64,000 nt of DNA from Streptomyces sp. ADI96-02 (GTDB lineage: Bacteria; Actinomycetota; Actinomycetes; Streptomycetales; Streptomycetaceae): positions 1,168,727 through 1,232,726 of the forward strand of contig NZ_ML123034.1 in the NCBI RefSeq assembly GCF_003846185.1. The letters run 5' to 3'. The notes under the pieces are model-generated. The model had not been told where the DNA came from and did not search any database. It was given only the letters and a program-made list of their open reading frames with translations. The position numbers were made by a program, and so were the translations under genes. Positions 1-7,309 of this stretch are shown piece after piece. The stretch's first letter is position 1. Each line of letters starts with the position of its first letter.

Positions 1-330
1 TCGAAGCGGGTCAAACCATTTTCCGCTTTCCAGGTCCTCCGCTTTCGCGTTCTCCCTTTCCAGCGCTTCCAACTTTACCAGACTCTTTTTCGTCCCGTTT
101 CCGGTCCGACTTTGAATTCTGGTGGCCTGTGGAGCGGCCTTGCCTTTCGGCGTGTCCACTACGTTAGCCGATTCCCTTGGCAGCTCATAATCGAGCTTGT
201 CGACTGAATTACGGGCATGCCGAATTCATGCCCGCCAGGGCGAATCGTAGGTAGTGGTGTGGCCGCTCCAGGTTGCTCGACCCGATCCGATGGACCGTGC
301 CGACAGCAGTACCCGTGTCAAGCGGCTCGG
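1..330 (-). promoter_or_regulatory. rRNA operon upstream promoter/leader region
   Basis: No protein gene is seen here. Read on the minus strand, the segment resembles the upstream leader of Streptomyces rRNA operons as I remember it: a purine-rich stretch with TAAAGT (72-77) followed by runs such as GGAAAGGGAGAACGCGAAAG and CCTGGAAAGC. A perfect TTGACA lies at 316-321 and a TTGACC at 10-15, as expected for tandem promoters of such operons. The base composition is visibly less GC-rich than the coding DNA around it. The 16S gene itself would lie left of the window, transcribed leftward. The assignment rests on remembered similarity, not an alignment. Confidence 0.62.
212..234. repeat. 8-bp inverted repeat in the rRNA leader
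   Basis: CGGGCATG at 212-219 and CATGCCCG at 227-234 form a perfect 8-bp inverted repeat with a 7-nt AT-rich spacer. It lies between the TTGACA at 316-321 and the TAAAGT at 72-77 of the putative rRNA operon leader. It could be a protein-binding site or a transcript hairpin. The function is unknown. Confidence 0.6.
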
Positions 331-358
331 ACTACATTAGGCGGCTGCCCGCGGCGCG

Positions 359-662
359 TCAAGTTGCGCGACGGCGCGGTAGATGGGCCCGGTAGGGGCC
401 CACGGTGGGGTCGCCGTCGATCCGGAAGCGCCACGGGCTGATGCTCGCCGTCGCCGCCCACGCCCGTACGCGGTCCGCTGCGCACCTGGTCGGGGGCGGG
501 CGGAGCGCCGTGCAGGAAGGAGAAGGGTGCGCTCGGGCCGGCGCGGAGGTCGCTGCGGTTCAGCGCTCGGTCGACGTCGAGGGCGGGTGGCGAGGCGGGC
601 CGGGCCTTTGGCCAGTTCCTTGTCGTTCCGGGCCGAGATCCGCCGTTCGCGGGTGAGGTGGG
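359..662 (-). pseudogene. C-terminal remnant of a methylpurine-DNA glycosylase
   Basis: Minus-strand translation gives recognisable Aag/Mpg C-terminal blocks split over frames: [15 protein letters not shown] (about 602-645), ALDVDRAL and [17 protein letters not shown] (about 440-585), then [20 protein letters not shown] ending at TGA 359-361. One extra base near 585 and another near 434 break the frame, and removing both restores a continuous family-like sequence. The matching N-terminal half lies at 1391-1579. An intact but divergent glycosylase gene lies between the two halves. This is therefore the 3' end of an inactivated resident gene. Confidence 0.8.
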
Positions 663-782
663 CTCCGACGCCGACCTGACCTGGATCCGGGCCGAGCTGG
701 CAGACCTTGCATCGCAGCGGGTGCGCGTCGACCCAACTTCGCTCCGACGTACCGGCGGGCCGTGAGCAAGGCGCACAGCGTC

Positions 783-1394
783 TCAGGCTCCGGCGGGCGG
801 TCTGGCTCTCGGGCTCAGTCGGTACGCCGAGACCGTCGGATCACCGGCAAGGTAGAACCGGTGTTGCCAGTCGTGGGCCTTGCTCACACCTACCCGAGGA
901 CCAACCTGGATGAGCGCGGCAGGTACCGGCGCACCCTCGGACAGCACGATCGAGGTACCTGTCAGAAGTTCTGCGCCGTTGTGCTCTCCCGCGATGCCGA
1001 GTGCCTGGCAGAAGTTCCCCGGACCTCGGGCGAGCCGTGCGCTCTCGACCTTCTCCCCTCGTCGCTTGCGAGCCAGGTCCTCCCCCTCGATGACCCCGCC
1101 CGCCCGGATGAGGACGGCCGAGGCGATGCCGTCCGTCCCGGTGACGACGTTGGCGCACCAGTGGAGGCCGTGTGACCGGTAGACGTACAGGTGCCCTGCG
1201 GGTCCGAACATGACGGCGTTGCGGCGTGTCCGGCCTCGGTAGGCATGGGAGGCCGGGTCAGCCGTACCGGAGTACGCCTCGGTTTCCGTGATGGCGATGC
1301 TCACGGTTCCCTCGGGGGTCTCGCAGGTGAGGACGCTCCCGAGCAATCTCGAGGCGACCTCTTCGGCAGGACGGGCGAGGAGATCGACGTTCAT
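783..1394 (-). CDS. Methylpurine-DNA glycosylase (3-methyladenine DNA glycosylase, AAG/Mpg family)
   Basis: Predicted base-excision repair enzyme of 203 aa that removes alkylated purines from DNA. The family's active-site block is present as ITETEAY, with Glu39 (catalytic in AAG) and Tyr41 (intercalating), followed by [17 protein letters not shown] and GHLYVY, and near the end [10 protein letters not shown] and [10 protein letters not shown]. Length is normal for the family. The ATG at 1394 overlaps by ATGA the stop of a 62-codon remnant of another AAG gene, which suggests translational coupling to that truncated leader. Debris of the same older gene also lies downstream (359-662). The sequence differs clearly from the remnant, so it is a second lineage and probably acquired. 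Confidence 0.88.
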   Translation of the reverse strand: MNVDLLARPAEEVASRLLGSVLTCETPEGTVSIAITETEAYSGTADPASHAYRGRTRRNAVMFGPAGHLYVYRSHGLHWCANVVTGTDGIASAVLIRAGGVIEGEDLARKRRGEKVESARLARGPGNFCQALGIAGEHNGAELLTGTSIVLSEGAPVPAALIQVGPRVGVSKAHDWQHRFYLAGDPTVSAYRLSPRARPPAGA

Positions 1395-1579
1395 GCCGAC
1401 CGCCTTGACATGCCGTACGTGAAGCAGGCGTACGCCTCGACCTCGGTCAGGCGCGGCTCGATGACGCCGTCCGGAGTGCGGCGGACGAGGGTGCGGCCCA
1501 GCAGGTCGGGGGCCACGTCCCGTACGGAGCGGTCGAAGGAGTCCCGGGTCAGCGGTGTGCGGTGCAAGCCCTTGTCCAT
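1391..1579 (-). pseudogene. N-terminal remnant of a methylpurine-DNA glycosylase
   Basis: A 62-codon reading frame beginning [18 protein letters not shown] and running through [16 protein letters not shown] and LTEVEAYA is a typical Streptomyces AAG N-terminus. After EAYA the protein jumps to FTYGM, so about 30 residues of the family core are missing, and after FTYGM it runs off as SRRSA and stops. The stop overlaps the ATG of the intact glycosylase gene at 1394. The original promoter and start region may therefore now serve the intact gene. The 3' half of the same gene is at 359-662. Confidence 0.82.
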
Positions 1580-1667
1580 GGCGCCCGAGGGTACTGGGAA
1601 CGCGAGCGCGGGAACCGGCTACGGTCGTCACGCGTATGTAGGGGTCAGGACCAAGGATGGAGAAGAC

Positions 1668-2450
1668 ATGGGCTTCAAGCGGCTGCTCGCGAGCATGGGC
1701 GCCGGTGGCGCTTCGGTGGAGACGGAGCTCACCGAGCTGAACGTCGTACCGGGAGGCGTCGTCCAGGGCGAGGTGCGGATCCAGGGCGGATCGGTCTCCC
1801 AGCAGATCGAGGGGCTCTCCGTCGGGCTCCAGGCCCGGGTCGAGGTCGAGGGCGGCGACCAGGAGACGAAGCAGGACATCGAGTTCGCCAAGCAGCGGCT
1901 CGGCGGCGCCTTCGAGGTCCAGGCGGGAGCGGTGCACGTGGTGCCGTTCGGTCTGGAGATCCCGTGGGAGACGCCCATCACGATGTTCGCCGGCCAGCAC
2001 CTGCGCGGCATGAACATCGGCGTCACCACCGAGCTGGAGATCGCCCGCGCGCTGGACTCCGGCGACCTGGACCCCGTCAACGTGCATCCGCTCCCGGCCC
2101 AGCAGGCCATTCTGGACGCCTTCGGGCAGCTGGGCTTCGGCTTCCGCAGCGCGGACATGGAGCGCGGTCACATCCGCGGTACGCGCCAGCGGCTGCCGTT
2201 CTACCAGGAGATCGAGTTCGTCCCGCCGCAGCAGTACCGCGGGCTGCACCAGGTCGAGCTGACGTTCATCGCCGACGACCGCGAGATGGACGTGGTCCTG
2301 GAGATGGACAAGAAGCCGGGGCTGTTCAGCGAGGGCAGCGACTCCTACCGTGCCTTCAAGGTCGGTCTCAACGACTACCGGCAGACCGACTGGGCGGCGT
2401 ACCTCAACCAGTGGCTGGCGCAGGTCGGCGGACAGCGCAACTGGCTCTGA
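1668..2450 (+). CDS. SpoOM-family sporulation-control protein
   Basis: A 260-aa protein of the Spo0M (arrestin-fold sporulation control) family. It starts MGFKRLLASMGAGGASVETEL and carries the family's beta-rich region with VVPGGVVQGEVRIQGG and VPFGLEIPWETPIT. No signal peptide or membrane helix is seen. The ATG at 1668 follows GGAG at 1659-1662. In Bacillus Spo0M modulates entry into sporulation. Its exact role in Streptomyces is not evident from sequence. It is a single-gene unit diverging from the glycosylase locus. Confidence 0.88.
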   Translation: MGFKRLLASMGAGGASVETELTELNVVPGGVVQGEVRIQGGSVSQQIEGLSVGLQARVEVEGGDQETKQDIEFAKQRLGGAFEVQAGAVHVVPFGLEIPWETPITMFAGQHLRGMNIGVTTELEIARALDSGDLDPVNVHPLPAQQAILDAFGQLGFGFRSADMERGHIRGTRQRLPFYQEIEFVPPQQYRGLHQVELTFIADDREMDVVLEMDKKPGLFSEGSDSYRAFKVGLNDYRQTDWAAYLNQWLAQVGGQRNWL

Positions 2451-2630
2451 AGCACTGTCCCGCGGCCCTGGCGGGCGTTCCCCGCGTTCGGCGTGCGGCG
2501 TCGGCCCGCGCCGCTCGCCGAACCGCCGGCGTTCGCGGCACAGGCCGTAGGGTCGTCGGGAGGACGGTCCGCCGGGAGTCGGCGGGCCGGCCCGCCGACA
2601 GCAGACGAGCCGTTCAGGAAAGGTGCTGAC

Positions 2631-3167
2631 GTGACCGAGCCGAAGAGGGCGCCGCTGCCGCACGACTTCCACCCGGAGGTCCCCTCGTTCACCGTGGTGA
2701 GCGACGATCTCGCGCCGGGGGGCGTGCTGGGCGACGCACAGGTGCTTGCGGCGGGGAACAGCTCTCCGCATCTGCGGTGGGAGGGGTTCCCGGCGGGGAC
2801 CGAGAGCTTCGCCGTGACGTGCTTCGACCCGGACGCCCCGACCGGGAGCGGTTTCTGGCACTGGGTGGTCTTCGACATCCCGGCGTCGGTGACGGAGCTG
2901 CCGGCCGGCGCCGGCAGCGGATCGTTCGAAGGGCTGCCGAAGGGCGCCGTCCAGGCGCGCAACGACTACGGGTCCAAGGACTTCGGCGGGGCGGCGCCGC
3001 CGGCCGGTGAGAACCACCGCTATGTGTTCACCGTGTACGCGGTGGACTCCGAGAAGCTCGGCGTCGACAGCGATGTGTCGCCCGCGGTGGCCGGTTTCAA
3101 CCTCCGGTTCCACACGCTGGGGCGTGCGCGGCTGATCGGTGAGTACGAGGCGCCCACCGGCGATTAG
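2631..3167 (+). CDS. YbhB/YbcL-family Raf kinase inhibitor-like protein
   Basis: A 178-aa PEBP-like protein. Family blocks are [39 protein letters not shown], the [17 protein letters not shown] block, and [11 protein letters not shown]. The DPDAPT and GENHRY segments form the ligand pocket in this family. No signal peptide is seen. The GTG start at 2631 follows AGGAAAGG at 2616-2623. Bacterial members have no settled function, and binding of small phosphorylated ligands is presumed. A strong terminator follows at 3182-3225. Confidence 0.9.
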   Translation: MTEPKRAPLPHDFHPEVPSFTVVSDDLAPGGVLGDAQVLAAGNSSPHLRWEGFPAGTESFAVTCFDPDAPTGSGFWHWVVFDIPASVTELPAGAGSGSFEGLPKGAVQARNDYGSKDFGGAAPPAGENHRYVFTVYAVDSEKLGVDSDVSPAVAGFNLRFHTLGRARLIGEYEAPTGD

Positions 3168-3181
3168 TCCGTCCGCTGTTT

Positions 3182-3225
3182 GCCCTGCCCCGGTCCTGGA
3201 GAGACCTGGGCAGGGCCCTTTTTTA
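3182..3225 (+). terminator. Rho-independent terminator after the YbhB-like gene
   Basis: GCCCTGCCC at 3182-3190 pairs with GGGCAGGGC at 3208-3216, followed by a T-rich run at 3219-3224. The hairpin starts 14 bases after the stop codon. It is one of only two classic T-tract terminators in the window. Confidence 0.85.
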
Positions 3226-3306
3226 TTGCGTTGTCCATCGCGGCCCGCCCAGCCAGAGTTGATCCGGGCCTGCCAGGGGGCAGGCGGCACACGGAAGGTG
3301 GGCAGG

Positions 3307-3813
3307 ATGCGTGACACGCTGGTTCTCAACGCGAGCTTCGAGCCGCTGTCGACGGTGACGCTCAACCGTGCGGTGGTCCTGATCCTGACGGACAAGGCCG
3401 TCGTCGAGCAGGCGCATCCCGAGCTCCGTATGCGCGGTGCAGCTGTGGACATTCCGGCGCCCCGGGTGATCAGGCTCTGCCGGTACGTACGGGTGCCGTT
3501 CCGAAGACAGGCCCCGTGGTCGAGGAGGGGCGTGCTCATACGCGACCAGCACCGGTGCGCGTACTGCGGGCGGCGGGCCAGTACGGTCGACCATGTGGTG
3601 CCGCGCGCCCAGGGCGGCCGGGACAGTTGGCTGAACACGGTGGCGTCGTGCGCGGAGGACAACCACCGCAAGGCCGCTCGGACCCCGGAGCAGGCGGGGA
3701 TGCCACTGCTGCGGCAGCCGTTCGTCCCCTCCCCCGCCGAGGCGATGCTGCTGGCGATGGGGGCGCGTGACCGGTCCGAGCTGCCGGCGTGGCTGGAGGG
3801 CTCGGCGGCGTAG
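3307..3813 (+). CDS. HNH endonuclease
   Basis: A 168-aa small HNH nuclease. The N-terminal part (LVLNASFEPLSTVTLNRAVV) is the usual lead-in of this actinobacterial group. The HNH core is at about 88-125: HRCAYCGRRASTVDHVVPRA, then GGRDSWLNTVASCAEDNHRK. A CxxC pair and the DHV histidine are present. The second zinc-type CxxC of many HNH proteins is reduced to a single Cys here (SCAEDN). ATG 3307 is preceded by a weak GGCAGG. The cellular substrate is unknown, and no restriction or phage gene is adjacent. Confidence 0.88.
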   Translation: MRDTLVLNASFEPLSTVTLNRAVVLILTDKAVVEQAHPELRMRGAAVDIPAPRVIRLCRYVRVPFRRQAPWSRRGVLIRDQHRCAYCGRRASTVDHVVPRAQGGRDSWLNTVASCAEDNHRKAARTPEQAGMPLLRQPFVPSPAEAMLLAMGARDRSELPAWLEGSAA

Positions 3814-3875
3814 TCGGCCTGCGCCGCCTGCTGTGCCCGTATGCCCGCCTTCCGGGGGAGGCTGGCACACGCGTG

Positions 3876-4649
3876 TCAGCGGAGCAGCAGTTGGACGATG
3901 GCCGCCGTTCCGACGACGACGATGAAGGCGCGCAGGACGGCGGGGCTGAGCCGGCGGCCGACCTTCGCCCCGATCTGGCCGCCGATGGCGGAGCCGACGG
4001 CGATCAGCACGACGGCGGTCCAGTCGAAGTCCGCCACGAAGAGGAAGAACAGCGCGGCGACGCTGTTGACGACGGCGGCCAGGACGTTCTTGACGGCGTT
4101 GAGGCGCTGCATGGTGTCGTCGACCAGCATGCCCATCAGGGAGAGGTAGACGATCCCCTGGGCGGCGGTGAAGTAGCCGCCGTAGACGCTGGCGAGCGTC
4201 AGGCCGGTGAACAGGAGCGGGCCGCCGTCGGGGCGGGCCGGGGTCCCGGTGCGTTCGCGGCGGCGCTGGACGGCTTTGCTGATGCGTGGTTGCAGGATCA
4301 CCAGGACGAGGGCGAGGGCCACCAGGACCGGGACGATGGTCTCGAAGGCCGTGGAGGGAAGGGCCAGCAGCAGGGTGGCTCCGGCGAGGCCGCCGATGGC
4401 CGCGCCGGCGCTCAGTCTGAGGACGCGGCGGCGTTGGCCGGCGAGCTCCTTGCGGTACCCGATCGCGCCGCTGATGGAGCCGGGGATGAGTCCCAGCGCG
4501 TTGGAGACGGTGGCGGTGACCGGCGGGAGGCCGGTGGCGAGCAGGACGGGGAAGGTGATCAACGTGCCCGAGCCCACGATCGTGTTGATCGTGCCCGCGC
4601 CGACGCCGGCCGCGAAGACCGCGAGTATTTCCCAGATGGACAAGGCCAT
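3876..4649 (-). CDS. TSUP-family (TauE/SafE) membrane carrier
   Basis: A 257-aa integral membrane protein with about eight hydrophobic segments. It shows the family's N-terminal block GAGTINTIVGSGTLITFPVL and its repeat in the second half (SVYGGYFTAAQGIVYLSLMG). The family exports sulfite, sulfonates or related organic anions. The substrate here is unknown. GAAGGAG abuts the ATG at 4649 with no spacing, so the TTG two codons downstream (4643), 6 nt from GGAG, is a real alternative start. It is convergent with the HNH gene. Confidence 0.85.
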   Translation of the reverse strand: MALSIWEILAVFAAGVGAGTINTIVGSGTLITFPVLLATGLPPVTATVSNALGLIPGSISGAIGYRKELAGQRRRVLRLSAGAAIGGLAGATLLLALPSTAFETIVPVLVALALVLVILQPRISKAVQRRRERTGTPARPDGGPLLFTGLTLASVYGGYFTAAQGIVYLSLMGMLVDDTMQRLNAVKNVLAAVVNSVAALFFLFVADFDWTAVVLIAVGSAIGGQIGAKVGRRLSPAVLRAFIVVVGTAAIVQLLLR

Positions 4650-4727
4650 CTCCTTCGGTGGTCAGTGACGCCTCCCCGCCATGAAGGTCGAGGGGCCTCA
4701 CTGATCATGCCCGAAGGAGGGCCGGTG

Positions 4728-5693
4728 TCAGGAGACCGGGGGCTCCTCGCGGCGCTCGACGGCGCCACCTCCGTTGCCGCCGTTGCCTCCGTTGCCTCCG
4801 TTGTTGAAGCCGGGCATGCCGCCGCCGAGGTTGCCGAAGGCGCCGCTGAGGCCCTTGAGGGCGTCGCCGATCTCGCTGGGCACGATCCAGAGCTTGTTGG
4901 CGTCGCCCTCGGCGATCTTCGGGAGCATCTGGAGGTACTGGTAGGAGAGGAGTTTCTGGTCCGGGTCTCCGGCGTGGATGGACTCGAACACCGTGCGGAT
5001 GGCCTGGGCTTCGCCCTCGGCGCGCAGGGCGGCGGCCTTGGACTCGCCCTCGGCGCGCAGGATCGCGGACTGCTTCTCGCCCTCTGCGGTGAGGATCTGG
5101 GACTGCCGGATGCCCTCGGCGGTGAGGATCGCGGCGCGCTTGTCGCGGTCGGCGCGCATCTGCTTCTCCATCGAGTCCTGGATGGAGGTGGGCGGCTCGA
5201 TGGCCTTGAGCTCGACGCGGTTGACGCGGATGCCCCACTTGCCGGTCGCCTCGTCGAGGACGCCGCGCAGGGCGGCGTTGATCTCCTCGCGCGAGGTGAG
5301 GGTGCGCTCCAGGTCCATGCCGCCGATGATGTTGCGGAGGGTGGTGACGGTCAGCTGCTCGATCGCCTGGATGTAGCTGGCCACTTCGTAGGTCGCGGCA
5401 CGGGCGTCCGTCACCTGGTAGTAGATGACGGTGTCGATGTTGACGACCAGGTTGTCCTGGGTGATCACCGGCTGTGGCGGGAACGGCACGACCTGTTCGC
5501 GGAGGTCGATCCGGTTGCGGATCGAGTCGATGAACGGGACGACGATGTTCAGGCCCGCGTTCAGGGTGCGGGTGTAGCGGCCGAACCGCTCCACGATGGC
5601 GGCACTGGCCTGCGGGATGACCTGGATCGTCTTGATCAGGGCGATGAAGACGAGCACCACCAGAATGATCAGGACGATGATGATCGGTTGCAT
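4728..5693 (-). CDS. SPFH/Band 7 (stomatin-like, QmcA-type) membrane protein
   Basis: A 321-aa protein with one N-terminal membrane helix (about 3-20), then an SPFH domain (about 22-180: QVIPQASAAIVERFGRYTRT, NRIDLREQVV, TLRNIIGGMDLERTLTSR). A long alanine/glutamate-rich coiled-coil follows (AILTAEGIRQSQILTAEGE and repeats), then a Gly/Asn-rich tail with repeated NGGNGG. Such proteins organise membrane microdomains and often pair with NfeD proteins. The NfeD gene lies 173 bp upstream on the same strand, so they probably act together. The repeated tail is encoded by a 9-bp GTTGCCTCC-like repeat near 4771-4806. Confidence 0.92.
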   Translation of the reverse strand: MQPIIIVLIILVVLVFIALIKTIQVIPQASAAIVERFGRYTRTLNAGLNIVVPFIDSIRNRIDLREQVVPFPPQPVITQDNLVVNIDTVIYYQVTDARAATYEVASYIQAIEQLTVTTLRNIIGGMDLERTLTSREEINAALRGVLDEATGKWGIRVNRVELKAIEPPTSIQDSMEKQMRADRDKRAAILTAEGIRQSQILTAEGEKQSAILRAEGESKAAALRAEGEAQAIRTVFESIHAGDPDQKLLSYQYLQMLPKIAEGDANKLWIVPSEIGDALKGLSGAFGNLGGGMPGFNNGGNGGNGGNGGGAVERREEPPVS

Positions 5694-5797
5694 CGTGTCT
5701 CTCGTGCCCTTCGGTTGCCGACGGATCGCGGTGATCGGGGTCGGATCCTCATGTGGGCCCGGTGGTGGCCGGATGCGGTCCGGGCCGGGTTCTCATG

Positions 5798-5824
5798 ATG
5801 ATCGACATGATCGACATGATCGAC
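5798..5824. repeat. Three perfect copies of a 9-bp unit
   Basis: ATGATCGAC is repeated three times head to tail between the NfeD-like gene (minus strand, ends at 5867) and the SPFH gene (minus strand, starts at 5693). Each unit carries a GATC. It may be a simple-sequence expansion or a binding array, for example for a GATC-binding protein. It is too short and lacks spacers to be a CRISPR. Confidence 0.75.
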
Positions 5825-5866
5825 TTCGAGTCTGGCAGACCTCGGCCCGCCGTGTGCCCGGTTCGC

Positions 5867-6295
5867 TCACATGACGACGGCCGTTGCTCCGTCGATGTCC
5901 ACGACATCGACCTGGCTGCCGGGTTCGAAGACCTGGTCGGCGTCGAGGGAGCGGGCCGACCAGACCTCTCCGGCGAGCTTGATCCGCCCTCCGGAGCCGT
6001 CCACCCGTTCCAGGACGACGGCTTGACGGCCTTTCAGGGCGTCGATGCCGCTGGGGTGGCCGGTCCGGCCGGACCGGTGTCTGGCGGCGATCGGCCGGAC
6101 GACGGCGATGAGCGCCACCGAGACCAGCACGAAGACCAGTACCTGGGCGACGATGCCGCCGCCGAGGGCCGCGACGACCGCGGCGGCCACCGCCCCGACG
6201 GCGAACATCCCGAATTCGGGCATCGCGGTCAGGACGAGGGGGATGCCCAGTCCCACCGCGCCGATCAGCCACCACACCCACGCGTCGATGTCCAC
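5867..6295 (-). CDS. NfeD-like membrane protein
   Basis: A 142-aa short-form NfeD protein. It has two or three hydrophobic helices in residues 5-65, then a C-terminal OB-fold (about 85-142: GRQAVVLERVDGSGGRIKLA, GSQVDVVDIDGATAVV). It lies upstream of, and in the same direction as, the SPFH gene, the classic partner arrangement for membrane microdomain organisation. The GTG start at 6295 is 6 bases after TACGAT (6302-6307 on the minus strand) and lacks a ribosome-binding site, so the mRNA is probably leaderless. Confidence 0.88.
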   Translation of the reverse strand: MDIDAWVWWLIGAVGLGIPLVLTAMPEFGMFAVGAVAAAVVAALGGGIVAQVLVFVLVSVALIAVVRPIAARHRSGRTGHPSGIDALKGRQAVVLERVDGSGGRIKLAGEVWSARSLDADQVFEPGSQVDVVDIDGATAVVM

Positions 6296-6389
6296 ATGGT
6301 CATCGTAGGACTGTCGGCCCGTTGCCGACAGGGCGCAGAGGCGGCCAACTGCGGTCGGGCGGCGAGGGAAACGCGGTGGGCGCGGTCCG

Positions 6390-7187
6390 TCAGGACAGCG
6401 GCAGGCCGTGCGCGGTGTAGCGGTCGCCGGTGCGCTCGACGACGAGCGGCAGGCCGAAGCAGAGGGAGAGGTTGCGGGAGCTGAGCTCCGTCTCCATGGG
6501 CCCGGCCGCGAGGATCCTGCCCTGGCGGATCATCAGGACGTGGGTGAACCCGGGTGCGATCTCCTCGACATGGTGGGTGACCATGATCATGGAGGGGGCG
6601 TACGGGTCGCGGGCGAGGCGGCCGAGGCGGCGCACCAGGTCCTCGCGTCCGCCGAGGTCGAGTCCGGCGGCGGGCTCGTCGAGGAGCAGCAGTTCGGGGT
6701 CGGTCATCATGGCGCGGGCGATGAGGGTGCGCTTGCGCTCGCCCTCGGAGAGGGTGCCGAACCTGCGGTCCAGGTACTCGGTCATGCCGAGTCGGTCGAG
6801 GAAGGCGCGGGCGCGCTCCTCGTCGACGGCCTCGTAGTCCTCGTGCCAGGTGGCGGTCATTCCGTACGCGGCGGTGAGCACCGTCTGGAGCACGGTCTGG
6901 CGCTTGGGCAGCTTGTCGGCCATGGCCACGCCCGCCATGCCGATCCGGGGCCGCAGTTCGAAGACGTCGGTGCCGACGCCGCCGAGGTGTTCGCCGAGGA
7001 TGGCGACGGTGCCCCGGCTCGGGTAGAGGTAGCTGGAGGCGAGGTTGAGGAGGGTCGTCTTCCCGGCGCCGTTGGGGCCAAGGATGACCCAGCGCTCTCC
7101 CTCCTTGACCGACCAGGAGACGTCGTCCACCAGAGCGCGTCCGTCGCGGACCACGGATACGTCCACCAGCTCCAGTACATCGCTCAT
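6390..7187 (-). CDS. ABC transporter ATP-binding protein
   Basis: A 265-aa ATPase with Walker A GPNGAGKTT (about 38-46), signature LSEGERKR and Walker B LLLDEPAAGLDL, followed by the switch histidine in MVTHHVEEI. No permease or binding protein gene is adjacent. Its closest family resemblance is to stand-alone ATPases of the YlmA/ModF-like group. ATG 7187 is preceded by GGAGACAAC, 11 nt away. The role is unknown. The NfeD gene runs in the same direction 94 bp downstream. Confidence 0.9.
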   Translation of the reverse strand: MSDVLELVDVSVVRDGRALVDDVSWSVKEGERWVILGPNGAGKTTLLNLASSYLYPSRGTVAILGEHLGGVGTDVFELRPRIGMAGVAMADKLPKRQTVLQTVLTAAYGMTATWHEDYEAVDEERARAFLDRLGMTEYLDRRFGTLSEGERKRTLIARAMMTDPELLLLDEPAAGLDLGGREDLVRRLGRLARDPYAPSMIMVTHHVEEIAPGFTHVLMIRQGRILAAGPMETELSSRNLSLCFGLPLVVERTGDRYTAHGLPLS

Positions 7188-7309
7188 GAGCGCGTTGTCT
7201 CCCCATGCAGTTTCGAGATCGTCGCGTGCCTGTGGGCACAGCTCCCAGGGAAAACCTACGCCACCGCGCGAGTGCTCCGGCCGTGAGGTCCGTTCCCTAG
7301 GCTGTCGGC

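Noticed and set aside
1..240. Calling the 16S rRNA gene itself.
   Set aside because: None of the conserved 16S sequence is inside the window. Only the presumed leader is.
663..782. Insertion-sequence remnant at the glycosylase scar.
   Set aside because: The fragment is short and I see no terminal inverted repeats, target duplication or transposase motif, so mobile-element origin cannot be supported.
783..3671. A 962-codon minus-strand frame running through the Spo0M, YbhB-like and HNH genes.
   Set aside because: Only its last 203 codons are a real gene (the glycosylase). The rest is antisense to three well supported genes and has no domain of its own.
3789..5798. A 669-codon plus-strand frame opposite the TSUP and SPFH genes.
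   Set aside because: Its Asp/Gly/Ala/Val-rich composition is the usual antisense shadow of high-GC genes. The minus strand encodes recognised families.
5798..5824. CRISPR-like repeat.
   Set aside because: The units are 9 bp with no spacers and no cas genes are nearby.
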